A stretch of DNA of 64,000 nucleotides from Hamiltosporidium tvaerminnensis (lineage: Eukaryota; Microsporidia; Dubosqiidae): the NCBI GenBank assembly GCA_022605425.2, contig CM061249.1, positions 124,001-188,000 of the forward strand, in the 5' to 3' direction. The notes below the pieces were generated by a model. It had not been told where the DNA came from. It did no database searches and was given only the letters and a program-made list of their open reading frames with translations. This document shows, piece by piece, positions 22,407 to 34,993 of this stretch (position 1 is its first letter; the number at the start of each line of letters is the position of its first letter). The translations under genes were made by a program, and so were the position numbers.

Positions 22407-22618
22407 CTAGATCAATTATTGAAATTTCATGTTTTTTAAATATATTAATACCAAATTTAGTTACATAGATAAGGCTTTCAATCTAAATCAATTGTTGAAA
22501 TTTTATATTTTTTAAATTTTTTAATACCAAATTTAATTTATTGGTAATGCCCTTATTCTAAATTAATTATTTAAATTTTATATTTTTTAAATTTATTGAT
22601 GCCAAATTCGGTAATATT
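22407..22618. repeat. Tandem repeat, three units of about 76 bp
   Basis: Units start at 22407, 22483 and 22558. Each begins CTA-G/A-ATCAATTATTGAAATTT or a close variant, and contains a TTTTTTAAAT tract followed by TTAATACCAAATTT. The units differ at about one base in six to ten, so the array is not recent. No coding content is seen. Confidence 0.7.
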
Positions 22619-23839
22619 AACAATTGATTTATTTTGGTGGGATGAATAACCGCTTTTTTTATTTATATTCTTTTATTTTATAAGTCAAGAAATATCTGAT
22701 TGTACCGTTATTTATCAGATAGCCAAAAAAAGAACTAGGAATACATTTGAAGTTGTGTTATTGAGTGCTTAAAAAAATGACTAGAAAGATGTGATTAAAT
22801 GTATTTCGATTTATTTTTGGCTGTAAAATTTAAAGTAAGGAAATTAAAAAATCAAAACGTAAATCATTTACATGTTTAAATCCAAATGCCTAAATAGATA
22901 ATGATACAATATAGAGTAAAAATTATAAATTAGAAATAATAATGATTCATCTTATATTGCGACATGCTATTGCACTTTAACACCTCTTACTACTTAAATA
23001 TCCTATAAAAGGCTTTAGCAATCTATCACAACCTAAATCTTTCGTTTCCTGTACTAAATTTCACCTTCGGGCGAAAGAAAATTTCTAGGCTCTCCCAATT
23101 TCGCCCCAAAGTTCTGGAAAATACATAATTTATGTTTTTCTTGCGCGAACCGAATATTTTGTGAAAAAAAGATTTATAACTATGAATTGGAAAACTTATT
23201 AAGGAAAAATTAAGAAAATTAATTTAATTAGAAAAATTCAAAATTTTAAAAGAAATATTAATTTTTAATTTATTTTTAGCTGCTTTATATTTAGTTTGGT
23301 TTTTTAGTATTTTTTAAGTTGCTTTACTCTGTTTTATGAAATTTAACAAGAGTATATACTATAGAAACCCAAATACAATATCAATGCATGATATTGTGAT
23401 ATAATTTTGAAATACTTCAAAAGAACTCTTTTGACATTGCGAAAATATAGGTTGGTGTGCTTTGTTCAGGGGTAAAGGCTATCGTATGACATGGTGTATT
23501 ATATATATTTATAAGAATTAATATTATGGCAAGGTGGAAACTAATATGTTAGAAAATCATTAAAATGTGTTTCGATTTAATGACTAATATTTCATCGCCA
23601 CTTTTCACGTTCTTTGCATCATATTTTTAGACTATTTTGATGTTTAATAGGAAATTGAGAGATGTGTTACGGCTGCTATGGCACGGAGTCGTATATTTTT
23701 TAGCACTATAAATTACACAAGAAAATTTTTTTCTTTCTTGATTTGATACTTTTCGTGTCAGATACGCAACAGACACGTTTCCTTCACTATAAGCGTTTGT
23801 AGATATCAGCAATTGGCTCTTTAATTAGAAATTTGCTGG
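22619..23839. other. Gene-free stretch with a GC-richer patch at about 22960-23150
   Basis: The patch around 23030-23110 (TTTCACCTTCGGGCGAAAG and neighbours) is less AT-rich and shows short minus-strand frames, for example DLGCDRLLKPFIGYLSSKRC. It is probably a remnant of an old coding sequence of unknown family. The part just before 23840 may be the lost 5' half of the LINE that follows. Confidence 0.35.
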
Positions 23840-26236
23840 AATTGATCGTATCTGCAACTTTTACACCAAGATAATTACGAGCCTTCATAAAAATCTTTAC
23901 GATATTGTAAAATTCATATGTTTAGAATGAACGACATAAGCCGACTAGTATTGTTGTGGACTTACTTATCAGAATCCTGACGGTATACCAAATACTGGTT
24001 CTGATTACAGGCTAATAAAATGTATGCAAACATATACAAACTGACAAAAAAATGTGTTACACAAGTGGTACAGCTTGAGGTGTAAAGAAGAGGGTTACTT
24101 TCAGATAATCAGTTAGGAACATTGGGCGAAAGGAAAATCTTATTGATTGTTACCATTAATATAGAGTACGAAAACAATTTTAAGAAAATGTAAATTGATG
24201 CAAAAAAGCTTATGATCCAATAGATCATGCTTATTTGAGTCAATGAATCGAAAAACTTAATCTACCTGATTAGATCCTAAATTTATTTGGTAAATATATC
24301 AAAATAGAAAATTTATATACCAGTAGGGCCTGTAAAGATCATTAGCAAGAAGATGAATTTGCAAAGAGATCGTTTATCATCATTGTTGTTTATATTGTTT
24401 GGATTCATTCAGCCGAAAGCTTAAGAGAAATACATAAGGGAACCAAAAAAACAGATGCAGAATCCCACGCGACATATCATCTCTTGTTTATTGATGATCT
24501 TAATCTCCTTGTCGAAGATGAACAAACACTGGAAGAAATGACGAGGAGGTTAAGAAGTTTATGAATAATATAAGATTGGAAATAAACAAAGAGAAGTCAG
24601 CCAATAATGATCCATGTTGTGAAAATACTGCTACTCTTCTTGAAGAAATAGGGATTTATAAATACCTTGGAATAATATAAAATAGCAGAGGAATTCCAAC
24701 AAGTAAGTCGTTTGAGGAAGTACAGAGAAAACTGATAGCACGATTAGAAAGACTTTGATGCACGAGATTAAATGATAGAATTTTTTTCAAGCATTAATCA
24801 ACATGCGATTTATTTACTAAACCGTAATATAGGTGTATCCGACTAGAACCGGCTGACATATAAGTTAGATGATGCGGTGCGTGCAGTGTTAGTAAAGAAC
24901 AAAATACATCTACTCCCAGGATGTAAAGAACGTCTATAATTTCACCATAAAAACTTGGAAGAGGTTTACAGAGTGTCGAGTTCAAAAACGACCATATGTT
25001 TTTGCAACTCTTAAATTGTTTGGAAAAACATAAAGATACATCGACCAGAAGAGCAGCAATCCTAAGGGATGGGAATAATAATAAAACCCACCTTTCACTT
25101 ATTAAAAACTTTTAAAAAATAAAATACGGGTTGGAGGAGGAAGTCACAAAAAAGAAATTGGAAGAAGCTCAACATGCCAACCTATATAACGAAATCAAAA
25201 ACCGAAAACTACATTCAAAGTTATTTAGCGATATAAATAACGAGCTTGTAAGTGTTAGTGGCTCTTCAAGATGGCTAAAGAAAGGGAATATTAAGCCGCG
25301 TGATGAAGCAGTTTTCTGCTATATTTAGGATAGAAATGTATTCTGGGGTGCAGAAGGTATGTCTCAACACTGCAAACAGTCTAAGAAAACGGTAGAACAT
25401 TTAGCAACGAGATGTTAAAAAATGCTTGGTCATGACTATACTAGACGACATAATGAAGTGGTACGATGTATACATTTACTCTTGCTAAATAAATATAAGT
25501 CTAAGTCTTCGAAACGAATTAGAAGCCACTCAGTTCAAGAAATTCTTAATAAAAAATTTGCAGAGATAAGAGTGGACACCAGAATAAAAACCAATGTCAA
25601 GATTCGGTGTAACAGACAGAATATATTTATTTTAGACAAGATACAGAATAAGATAACCCTCATTGAAGTAGGAATCACATCCCAAGACTCTCTTCAAATA
25701 GTTGAAACAGAGAAGCTTAGGAAGTATGACCTATTAGCAAATGAGTTAGGTCTTATTTATAAATGCAGTGTAGAGATAATTCCTTATGTGATGACCTGGG
25801 ACGGTATTGTGACAAAATACCATAAGACGTATGTTAAGAGACTGCAAATACCCATGAATGTAGAGGCATATATACAATCTATAGTACTCAAGAAGACAGT
25901 CGAAACAATTTCTTTTGATCGACGAAGAGGACTTGAGTTTGGACCAAATGCCGAAGAGAGCAGATAGAGCATTATTAAGTGTTATTTTAGGAGCTGAGAT
26001 GCATAAACAACCAACACCCCTTTAAAGCAAGTAGACAACGAGGAAGATGATGTTAAAACTGAAAATAAAAAAAATATTTTACCCCCTATTTTGCATGGCA
26101 TAGCCACAGCAGAGGAATTGAAGAAAAATATTAACGAAGGCTTGGAGTTGGAGGAAGAAATATAAGTGGTTGAAATGGTGGGAAGAATTATTTAGAAAAG
26201 ATAAAAATTTGTTAACCCAGAATTTTATTAAATAAA
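23840..26236 (+). mobile_element. Degenerate R4/Dong-like LINE: reverse transcriptase, zinc knuckle, restriction-like endonuclease and 3' end
   Basis: Broken plus-strand frames give the order of a non-LTR retrotransposon with a C-terminal restriction-like endonuclease. Near 24200 lies the KKAYDPIDHAYLSQ polymerase motif. At 24485-24510 LLFIDDLNLLVEDEQTLEEM holds the catalytic Asp pair, and YKYLGI lies near 24665. A CCHC knuckle lies at about 25360-25415 (first Cys mutated to Ser, then C-x7-EHLATRC). An open C-terminal frame of 181 codons (25422-25967) contains ITLIEVGITSQD. In the endonuclease motif the usual PD is QN here, so this copy is inactive even apart from its stops. It ends with GAATTTTATTAAATAA at 26220-26235. 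The clade is inferred from wording. Confidence 0.85.
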
Positions 26237-26679
26237 TTTCTTTATCGATTTTTAAAATTATAAAGATAAGATTTACAAATAAATGTATACTAAGTGAATG
26301 TTTTAAGTTAATTAACTCAAATAGATTATAAATATTTTGTGCAATAACTTTTTTTACAATTTTTAAGTGGAAAATCTTCCTTTTGATATTAAAATATCAG
26401 AATAAAACTTTATTTTATAGTTTATAATATAATTATATAGGCTGTATTCTATATTAATGTTTTTTTTGAAAAAATAAAAAGTGTTTAAGAATAAATTCTT
26501 CAGTTTTTAATTGAGCTAGATCCTTCAAAGTATTCATATATATTAATGTTTTTAATGTTAAGAGTTTTCTTTACATAGGATAATATTTTAGTTAAATAAT
26601 ATTCTTATAGCTGTTAAGCAAGTAGAAACGTACTAAATTTTACATTCAAAAAAAATAGAAATACAGTAGATTATCTTCT
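26237..26679. other. AT-rich spacer
   Basis: Nothing specific is seen downstream of the LINE. Confidence 0.45.
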
Positions 26680-27450
26680 TAAAGTTCATTGGCACATCTT
26701 TTTTTCTGATATTTTCATTTAAGCGTTTTTTATTACATTCTGTGCATTGTAGTCTTTGTTTTTTTTAGTCTTTCATATATGTTTTTTTAAGCTTTAGTTG
26801 TGATTTCGCATATAATTTCAAAATGTTTTTTAATTGACATATTTTTTCTCTTATGTTTTGGTATCTTTAACTCATTGTTTCTTTTTTGTTCATATAAGTC
26901 TGGTATCTGTTTAGATCGTATTCTGTTTTGATTTTAGCTGATATTAAATATTCGTATCAAGTGGATTCGGTATAAGAAAAACCGATTTTTCGGTGCATCA
27001 TGATTAATTGATTAATTTAACAGTTATATAACTTCTAAATTATAAGCATATAATTCTTTAAATTTAACCTTGTTTAAAATTACAGGTGACCATTTAAATT
27101 AATTGTTTATGTAATAATCATTCAGAACATATATAAATTTCACCATGAAACGACAAAAAACATTATTTTTATAATACAGTTGTTTATGAATTAGGAAAAA
27201 CTCTCATAAAAAAATCAATTAAATTGATTATAATCAATTTTTTTAAATAAAAAAACCAACTTTAGGAAAAGTAAAAAAATTTATGTCTTAGTGCTATTCA
27301 TAGGATTTACTGCAATCTAGAAAAGTTTTTTTAACAATAGTTACTGCTTCAAAGTTTTCTAAATAAATTGAATTTTGGGATGTGTTTCATGTTCACATCT
27401 GCACACTATTTTTATTTTTCTAAGATTTAAGAACAAATCGTAAGCTTTAT
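26680..27450 (-). repeat. Unidentified formerly coding repeat, copy A
   Basis: It aligns by eye with 29040-29760. Examples are TTTTTAACAATAGTTACTGC against TTTTTAAGAATAGTTACTGC, and CACATCTGCACACTA against TACATCTGCACATCA. The minus strand also keeps matching protein fragments, such as LYAYNLEVI against YLYEYNSEVI, and KRNNELK against TRNNELN. A former protein-coding repeat, perhaps a transposase, is likely, but the family is unknown. The limits are approximate. Confidence 0.5.
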
Positions 27451-28899
27451 ATTTTTATATGGAATATTCTTATTAATTCTTCTATTTTTTTCAAGTAACT
27501 CAATATTTCGAGTTGAGCTGTCGTCACCTTATGAGAATTATTCGATTATTAAATAGATGATGTAATTTTTAACCTAGAAGAAAAATATATTCATAAATTT
27601 TACGATTTTTTAATAAAAAAACTTTCAATTAATTAAATATTTTAATATATCAAAACAATAATCCAAAAAAAGAAGTCAAACCACAATTTGTTGAATTTTC
27701 CTATAACTATGAATATAACAATGCTTGTTTCACTAACTTAACCCGATTAAGTGCAATGAAAATTAATTTCTTTGTACCTTCTCGGGTTTTTTTATACTAT
27801 ACATTATGGTTTGAATATTCGGATTTGAAGAAAAAAAATATAATGAAGTTCTTTAAAGAGTAAAAAAAAAATTGTTTGAATATTTTTAAACTATTTTGAT
27901 TTCGAATATATGATTTGACACTTTAGAGTTTCGTTTATCCTATTATTCATTCTTATAGCTGTTTTTATATTTAGATAATAACTTGTATTTATGAAACCGA
28001 AAATTCTTCGGAGTCATATCTTGTTCCAAAAAATTGGGACAATATTGGGATTTGAGTTAGAAATAAAATTTTTCTCAAGTCTAAGTCCGTATGCAAATGA
28101 TGAAGAAATGTTACTATATTTTCAAATTTTAAGGAAATATTCTTATGTTTCTCTCACCACAAATTGGTTTTTTAAATGCATTCTAAAGTCATTTTCGGTT
28201 AAAGAATGATTCGAGTATTGTTTTCGTTAAAAGATTTAGAACTATTTTATTCAAACAGTCTTTTCAAGTTTTATTTGATTGTTCACAATATATTTTGCTT
28301 ATAAAACGCAACATATCATGTATGAAATTTATTCGATAAAATCTATGTGAATTTTGACATGTCTTTTGCAACTTGTGTTTTTAAAGTGTTTCTATTCACA
28401 CAACTTAAAAGAAACTAAAAAATGTTTTTCTATGTTTTTTTACATTATCGCATTTAATTGTTACCTAAAAATATATTTACACTGTATTATAAGATTATAC
28501 GCTTATTATAAGTCTCGGCTGCTTATTCTTTATCATCGTTTCCTATAATTTAGTCTATAATTGCTTTCAAAATTAATCCCAAAGGCTAAATAATATATTT
28601 ATATGAAAATAGAATTTATATGATTACACCTGCTTTACAACGAGACAAAATATAATCTAGACAACCAAAGCAAAACATTCAAAAAAAACTTTTTAATAAT
28701 CATTCATAAACATTATAATTTTAATATTTTATCTTGGTTTTTTAATGCATATAATATATATATATATAAAAGAAATTACCGATTGATACAAAAATATAGT
28801 CGACCGTTGAATTTTTACTTCGAAAGAAACAAAATTGGAATTTAAAAAACCTCTAATTTGTGTTTTTGAACGCATAATTTTTTGTATTAAATGGCTTGA
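27451..28899. other. Gene-free AT-rich stretch
   Basis: Two short plus-strand frames (27991-28209 and 28354-28548) have no start signal and no recognisable content. A short AT dinucleotide run lies at about 28750-28768. Confidence 0.4.
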
Positions 28900-30330
28900 C
28901 AAAAATATAAATAAATTTTATAGTAGATACTAGTTGTCAGGCTCGTAACAACGAACTTGTTTTTACATCAACAAAGATCTGAAATATAAATGTAGATTTG
29001 TCTTCATAATCTGGAAGTCGAGCTATAGTTTCCTAATATTTTTATTCTGGCTGTTATTAACTCACCTAGTCTGTTTACTGGTATATTTTTTGGTTGTTTA
29101 TAACTGGATAATTAATTGGTCTTGATTAACCCCAGAATATAAAAATCTAGGATATTTTTTAAACAATTTGTTATATTCTCTGTTCTGGTTGCTTTGTCAC
29201 CTTCATGAGATTTAGTTCATTATTTCTTGTTTTTCTGATTAAGTTCTCCTTATATTTATATCGCATTCCGTTTTCGTCTTTTAAAAAAGATTTTTCTATG
29301 TGTCATGTTGTATTGGATAATTAATTTGTTGTATAACTTCCGAATTATATTCATACAAATATTTTGATTCAACCCAGTATAGACTTCGGACAGACTGAAT
29401 TTAAGCAATGATTTTTTTATTTAATCATACGAATAGAAATAATTTGCTTAGAAAAAGGCAGTAAAGATCAATTCTGCTACAATTATTTATGTATTAATAA
29501 TAGAAAAAGGCATTGGAAGAAACTAGAAACAGTTGTCTAAAAAGAACCGTTTTATTAGAACTAAGATTATCTTAAAGAAAAGTAAAAAATTTTTATCAAT
29601 TAATGTTATTTTTATTATGTACGGGAATTTAGAGATGTTTTTAAGAATAGTTACTGCGATTAATTTTTCGAACCAATTTAATATTAGGAGGTGTATGTCT
29701 TATACATCTGCACATCATTATTGGTTGTTTAAGATTTATGAAGGAATCAAAAGAGCCATATTCGTAATTAGAACAAAATGTTTTTTTCTTGCCTTTTCCA
29801 AGCCCATTTATTTAAATATTTTAAGATAAACATCGCCATTACATTGCGCGACTGTATATAATATGGTTTTTCTGCATTTTACATAAATACTTAGGAGGTA
29901 TTTTAGCTTTTCGATATATTGTATTTCGTATCTTATTTTTTGTCCTAATCTTTTGTCTCCCACCTTTATATTTAGATTAGAAATGTTTAGATGATCTAGA
30001 TCTTTTTTTTGTAGGTATGTTCCTACCATATTTTTTTTATAGTGAGATATGGTTTTTTCGTATAAATTTTGTAGTTTAGTCTGTTAATATCAATTTTCAT
30101 TGTCATTTAATTTGAAACGGTTTTTTCTTTCTTTGATCAAAAATAGTTTTCTTGATATTTTCAGGCCCTTTGATAAAAAAGACTGAAATTCTGATTTTAT
30201 TTTAAGTTTACAATTTAATTTTTTATGGAAAAAAGCATCTCATATCCTCGTAATAAATTATTTAACTAATCTATAAAATATCTAATCATTTCCTCGGAGG
30301 CTATATTTTTCGGATGCGTTTTAGTAAAGT
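28900..30330 (-). repeat. Unidentified formerly coding repeat, copy B (longer)
   Basis: The part from 29040 to 29760 is the partner of copy A. On the minus strand, coding-like fragments extend upstream to about 30330. They include a 73-codon open frame (30029-29808) starting MVGTYLQKKDLDHLNISNLN, then, in other frames, fragments such as FEKLIAVTILKNISKF and ENLIRKTRNNELNLMKV. Frames change repeatedly. It is probably a decayed transposon gene of unknown family. Confidence 0.45.
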
Positions 30331-31894
30331 AAAATGAAATAAAATCATTTAAGAATAAATAAACCGAATTGTGATTATTTTTAATATACCTTTAAAAAAA
30401 CATATGTGTCATAATTAGAATATTGACTTATTTTTTTATTATCAATTCAATCTTATTTATATATATCAAGTTCTAAAATTAATCAAACCGTGAGCCTTTT
30501 TATCGACTCATAAAATCTAGAAGGCTTCTTTTACGAAAAACGAGTAAATATCGAATTATCTATAATGATGATCATGTATTTACGCTATAAATTTTACCAT
30601 TTAGCCTTGGAGTCTTTCCGAAATTATAATTAAACTAAAACGAAACATATTTCATTTCTATATTGTTAAAACCAGTCTTTAATGCGCAAAAAAAACTTCT
30701 CGTATAAATTTATATTTTTTTATAAGTTATTTTAAAAATCTTCAAACGATCAACCTATCTACCAAAATTCCATAATAATGAATCTAATGCTTCGTTTGTT
30801 TCTTCTTTGTAATCATGTGGATCTTCTATTATTCATATAAAATATTTTTAATGTATATGAATTTGTTTTTTATTTATGAGAATATAAAGTTGAAATTTTT
30901 TTATTTGATCTCAAGATTTCCAGGAGATGTAAAAGAAAACATTGTCAATGGAGTTCAAAAACGTCTCTTCTATATTGCATTCGTATTTAGGTAATCTTAG
31001 TATGCTTTTGGAATTTTAAATTTATCTATTTACCTATAAAATATTTTGACATAGACTAAAAATTCAAATGACTTTCAATATAAAATAATGTCGAAATAAC
31101 AAAAAAAATAGAAACAGAATTATACAAGTCAGGCTATTAAAATTCAAAAAAAAATACTTATAGTTATAAAGAATAAAAATTGTATTAGAAAGTTTATTTG
31201 GAAATTTAAATGATTTTTTACTACCAGAAAGACTGTTCCAGTGGTAATATACAATTCTAAAATATATTTCTTTCCATTAAAAATAAATAAGGAGCGAATT
31301 TTATATATTTCTATTCTGTTTTACAGATAATTGAATTTTGTTCTAAATAAATAAAGATCCTTTCCTCGTTAGAATTTATACGAGCTTCTGATAATTACAT
31401 CTAAAATAGAAATATATCTAAGTGGTATCAGTTTATCGATATTTTTTTTCCCCTTTTTTATGATATAACTTTACGCAATAAATAAATAAAATACAAATTC
31501 ATGTTTTGTTTTTAACTTTATATACATAATTACCTCATTTTAAACGAATTACAAAAAACTTTTTTAAAGAACTTTTCAAATATAGGTTCTCGAATTTCAA
31601 AGACTGAATCAAAACTTGCATAGTTGGAAATAAATTTTGTTTTCCAGAATTGGGCAGAAATGAAAATGTAAACATCGAAGTACATGTTTATAAAAAATAT
31701 AGAATCCTTTTTTATTGCTAATCCCGTTATGTAAATCGAATATTTTTTTGAAATTATTTTCTACTGCTATCTATCTAAAATTTTCAAATAATTTTGATTA
31801 CTAATCAAAAAAAATATTTCTATCTTAGGAAATACTTTTAATCAAAAATTCTTAGCTTAAAAAAACTATTTAACCGAAAAAACCCATTTCCCTT
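30331..31894. other. Gene-free AT-rich stretch upstream of the ABC transporter
   Basis: Nothing supported is seen apart from CCC triplets next to the gene start. Confidence 0.45.
31883..31892 (+). promoter_or_regulatory. Two CCC triplets before the ABC transporter start
   Basis: CCC occurs at 31883-31885 and again at 31890-31892, two bases before the ATG at 31895. Confidence 0.45.
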
Positions 31895-33784
31895 ATGAAT
31901 CTTGAATGGAAGAATGTAGATATAGAATTAGTAAATAAAAATAAAAATAGACGTGAAAAGTATGTTCGTTTAATAACCAACGCGAATGGTATTGTAAAAG
32001 CTGGTTCACTTTGTGCAATCATGGGACCGAGTGGAAGTGGTAAAACGACATTAATCAAAGGATTGGTAGGAAGAATACCATCTGGTGCGAAAACAAAAGG
32101 TGATATACTAGTTAATGGTAAGGCAAGAGACTACGAAAATTGGTGTAAGAATATTGGGTATGTAGATCAAGACGATTGCATTTATGAGAAATTAACTGTT
32201 TTAGAGACCGTAACATATGCAGCAAGATTTAGACTAAAAGAGCAAAATATCAACATATTGAAAAAAGTCGAAGATCTTTTAGATGAATTAGATATTCTAG
32301 ATATTTCTGGTTCAAGAATGGATAGTATTTCCGGTGGTGAGAGAAAACGTGTTATGATAGCGATTGAACTTATTACAGAACCAAATATTTTGTTTATGGA
32401 TGAACCAACAAGTGGATTAGATTCTTCAACGGCATTCAATTTTGTCAAACTGATGCAAACATTATCGATAACACACAAGATGACGGTAATTTTTACTATT
32501 CACCAGCCATCTGTAGAAACATTTTCTATATTCGATCAGCTAATTTTGCTTTCCGATTCTCATACAGTATTTTCGGGTCAAGCAGAAAATGCGGAAGAAT
32601 ATTTTGAATCTTATGGACTTAAAAAACGCGAATTATCAACATTTCCTGATTTTCTTGCAGAGGTGCTAAAAGTCAAGCACAAATATCGGGAATTGCCTGA
32701 ACATCAAGCCATATTAACCAAAATGATAAATGATGTGGAAATAAAGTATCACGTACCTGAAAACATGGCTATTTCTGATCAAAATGAAATAGCAATGAGT
32801 TATATTCCAAACAAGAGGCATATAATGATTCTTCTAAATCGAAAATATAAAACCAATTTTTCAATTTCGAAAGTTTTATTTTCGCTTGTAATAATTGGTC
32901 TTTCTTTTTACAGTTTCATTCTAACTGCCTTTGGCCTTCTCGAGAAGGAAAATTCGCCTAAAATCATAACTACATATTTTATTATTAATCAGGCTGTTCA
33001 CGATGAAACATTTTTTAAATTTGCAAATTTTGTACAAATATATGGGGATAAAGTTTCTGCTGTATTGAAACCAAGCATATTTATGCAGTTCTTAGGTATA
33101 CTTTTTGCTTACTCGATGATCGCTTCGACTGGTGTTTTTTCCTTTGAATATAAAATGGTAAAGAGAGAACTTGGTGTTGCGACATATTCTATCGGTTCAT
33201 ATTATTTTGCAACATTTTTATTCGAAATATTTTTTTATCTGCCATTCTTTATTCTGATCAATATTATTTCAGCGATTTTACAAGGAAGTTTAATACCTTG
33301 GGAATTTTATTTGTTTGTTATTTTTGGTTTGTTGGCTTTTATTCCAGTAATTTTATTTTTCGGATCTTTAACGAAAAGAACAAAAACGATTTATGTGATT
33401 GTAAGTTTTTTAGCATTAACTTGGGCAGTTCCACCTGTTTTTTACGTCAGATCCCGCCGTTTTTTTACAGACCAAAATTGCTATCCTAACATATTTTTTA
33501 TGTTAATTGGTTCAATTTTTCCACCGCTGCATTTTAAAGCTCTTTGTGTTGCATTGTCATACAAATTTTCAAGCCAAAGTTCAGATATTTTGAAAGAAAA
33601 CGATAGCATAAGATCAACATGTGATCAACTTTCAGCCAATTTATATTCTTATTTGTATAACTCGATGGCTATTTGGCAAATATTACTTCTTTTTGTTATT
33701 ACAACAGTTTTCTATGTCGTTTTTGCATTAGTTGCTTTGACGCTGCGATTAAAGCCTGAACAAAGATTCAAGTTATCTAAATAG
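31895..33784 (+). CDS. ABCG-type half-size ABC transporter with intact ATPase motifs
   Basis: A 629-residue protein in the ABCG (White/PDR half-transporter) order: ATPase domain first, then about six membrane spans. Walker A is GPSGSGKT (44-51), the Q-loop is Gln92, the signature is ISGGERKR (145-152), Walker B is ILFMDEPTSGLDS (165-177) with catalytic Glu170, and the H-loop is His203 in IHQPS. All are canonical. Membrane segments lie at about residues 325-350, 395-420, 430-465, 470-500, 505-525 and near 600. ABCG half-transporters work as dimers and move lipids or xenobiotics; the substrate is unknown. A diverged paralogue starts at 43341. It could pair with this protein, or this one may form homodimers. 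The ATG start is supported by CCC triplets. Confidence 0.93.
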   Translation: MNLEWKNVDIELVNKNKNRREKYVRLITNANGIVKAGSLCAIMGPSGSGKTTLIKGLVGRIPSGAKTKGDILVNGKARDYENWCKNIGYVDQDDCIYEKLTVLETVTYAARFRLKEQNINILKKVEDLLDELDILDISGSRMDSISGGERKRVMIAIELITEPNILFMDEPTSGLDSSTAFNFVKLMQTLSITHKMTVIFTIHQPSVETFSIFDQLILLSDSHTVFSGQAENAEEYFESYGLKKRELSTFPDFLAEVLKVKHKYRELPEHQAILTKMINDVEIKYHVPENMAISDQNEIAMSYIPNKRHIMILLNRKYKTNFSISKVLFSLVIIGLSFYSFILTAFGLLEKENSPKIITTYFIINQAVHDETFFKFANFVQIYGDKVSAVLKPSIFMQFLGILFAYSMIASTGVFSFEYKMVKRELGVATYSIGSYYFATFLFEIFFYLPFFILINIISAILQGSLIPWEFYLFVIFGLLAFIPVILFFGSLTKRTKTIYVIVSFLALTWAVPPVFYVRSRRFFTDQNCYPNIFFMLIGSIFPPLHFKALCVALSYKFSSQSSDILKENDSIRSTCDQLSANLYSYLYNSMAIWQILLLFVITTVFYVVFALVALTLRLKPEQRFKLSK

Positions 33785-34219
33785 AGTAGAATGGTTGCTT
33801 GGAATTTAAATAAAAAGTTTAAAGTTTTTACAGATTTTTTAGCTTATAAAATATAGAAATTTTTATCTCCAATACGGATTTTAATTTGTTTTCCATTATT
33901 TTTTGAATATTTATTTTCCATGAAAAATCTAGAGACATAAAAAGTTCTTTAGCAACTAAAATTCTCAACATTTTATATATTTTTTTTACTTTTACCTAAC
34001 AATTATTTTGGATTGGGCTTCTATGATTTTTTATCGTAACATTATGGTTAAAATTATAGAATTTCAATATTTAAAATATTCTTTTATATTTCCGGCAAAA
34101 TACCAAAAATTGCCTTCTAATTTTTTTTTTATTTTCTGTTAATGATATGAATCATTGGATACGTCAACTAAATATATAAAATTAAAATGATGTAAAAAAT
34201 TATATAAAGACTCGTAATA
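33785..34219. other. AT-rich spacer
   Basis: The 3' flank of the transporter, with nothing else recognised. Confidence 0.5.
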
Positions 34220-34993
34220 TATTATTTTTAAAGAGAAATAAAGACTTTATTTAAAAGTATCACATCTTTTTAAAATAGTGGCAAGTGTTATATTTGTTTT
34301 TATGACATTAACGCAGTTCTAGGTTTAACATAAATGACTGCTACCCCAACACTCCATCGGTAACCCCTGCGATACCTACGTCTCAAAGCCTTTCATCTAC
34401 CAGGTGTGTAGAACCTAATAAATAGGCGAGGCAGTTGCCCGGAGTTCGTTAATGTCCGTTGCATGGTGTGTGATCGAAGGCCGAAGCCCCCCCCTGAGCT
34501 CCCCCAAGACTATGCAGCATTCCCACTTACTCTAAACTTTCTGAACCCAATAAACTTCTAGCTAAGATATATTTCAGAGATTTACATGGGGTCCACTTAG
34601 ACAGGGCAATGTCATACCAACAGGTATAACCTGCTACTTAGTGTTCCTTGTCTTTTTAAGGGGATTATTTTACATATCACATAGGTGCTATGTATTCTAA
34701 CCTGAGTGAACAAGGGTAGGTTTCCATGCTTTTACATGGCAATTACCTACATGTTCAGCTGCGGTCTGCAATCTGGTTACATAAAAAACTACAAATAAAT
34801 TTGTAGAAAAAGTTTCTCCATTTCTTAGACCTCTCCTCTTCATAACAACTCCCATGGAACAACCGAAGATGTAGTGTGGTTGTATTCCCACCAAAAATCC
34901 AAACAATGATCTTCACACCAGTTTCACACACTCATTGCCAAGCAGAAAGTTTTTTATGTGGTTATCCTCCCTCCACAGTATTATTTTTAAAGA
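34220..34993 (-). mobile_element. Copy 4, the best-preserved copy of the repeat of about 740 bp, with 15-bp target-site duplications
   Basis: The sequence TATTATTTTTAAAGA occurs exactly at 34220-34234 and again at 34979-34993, enclosing 744 bp. Direct repeats of this length with no terminal inverted repeat are typical of LINE-mediated insertion. The minus strand would be the RNA sense. It starts TACTGTGGAGGGAGGATAAC and ends near AATAAAGTCTTTATTTC, but there is no poly(A) tail. A 69-codon minus-strand frame (34906-34697) is not conserved between copies. The copy is less AT-rich than its surroundings. It may be a SINE-like non-autonomous element or a retroposed RNA of unknown origin. Confidence 0.85.

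Noticed and set aside
34697-34906. 69-codon minus-strand frame as a gene
   Set aside because: It is also inside the 740-bp repeat and not kept open in the other copies.
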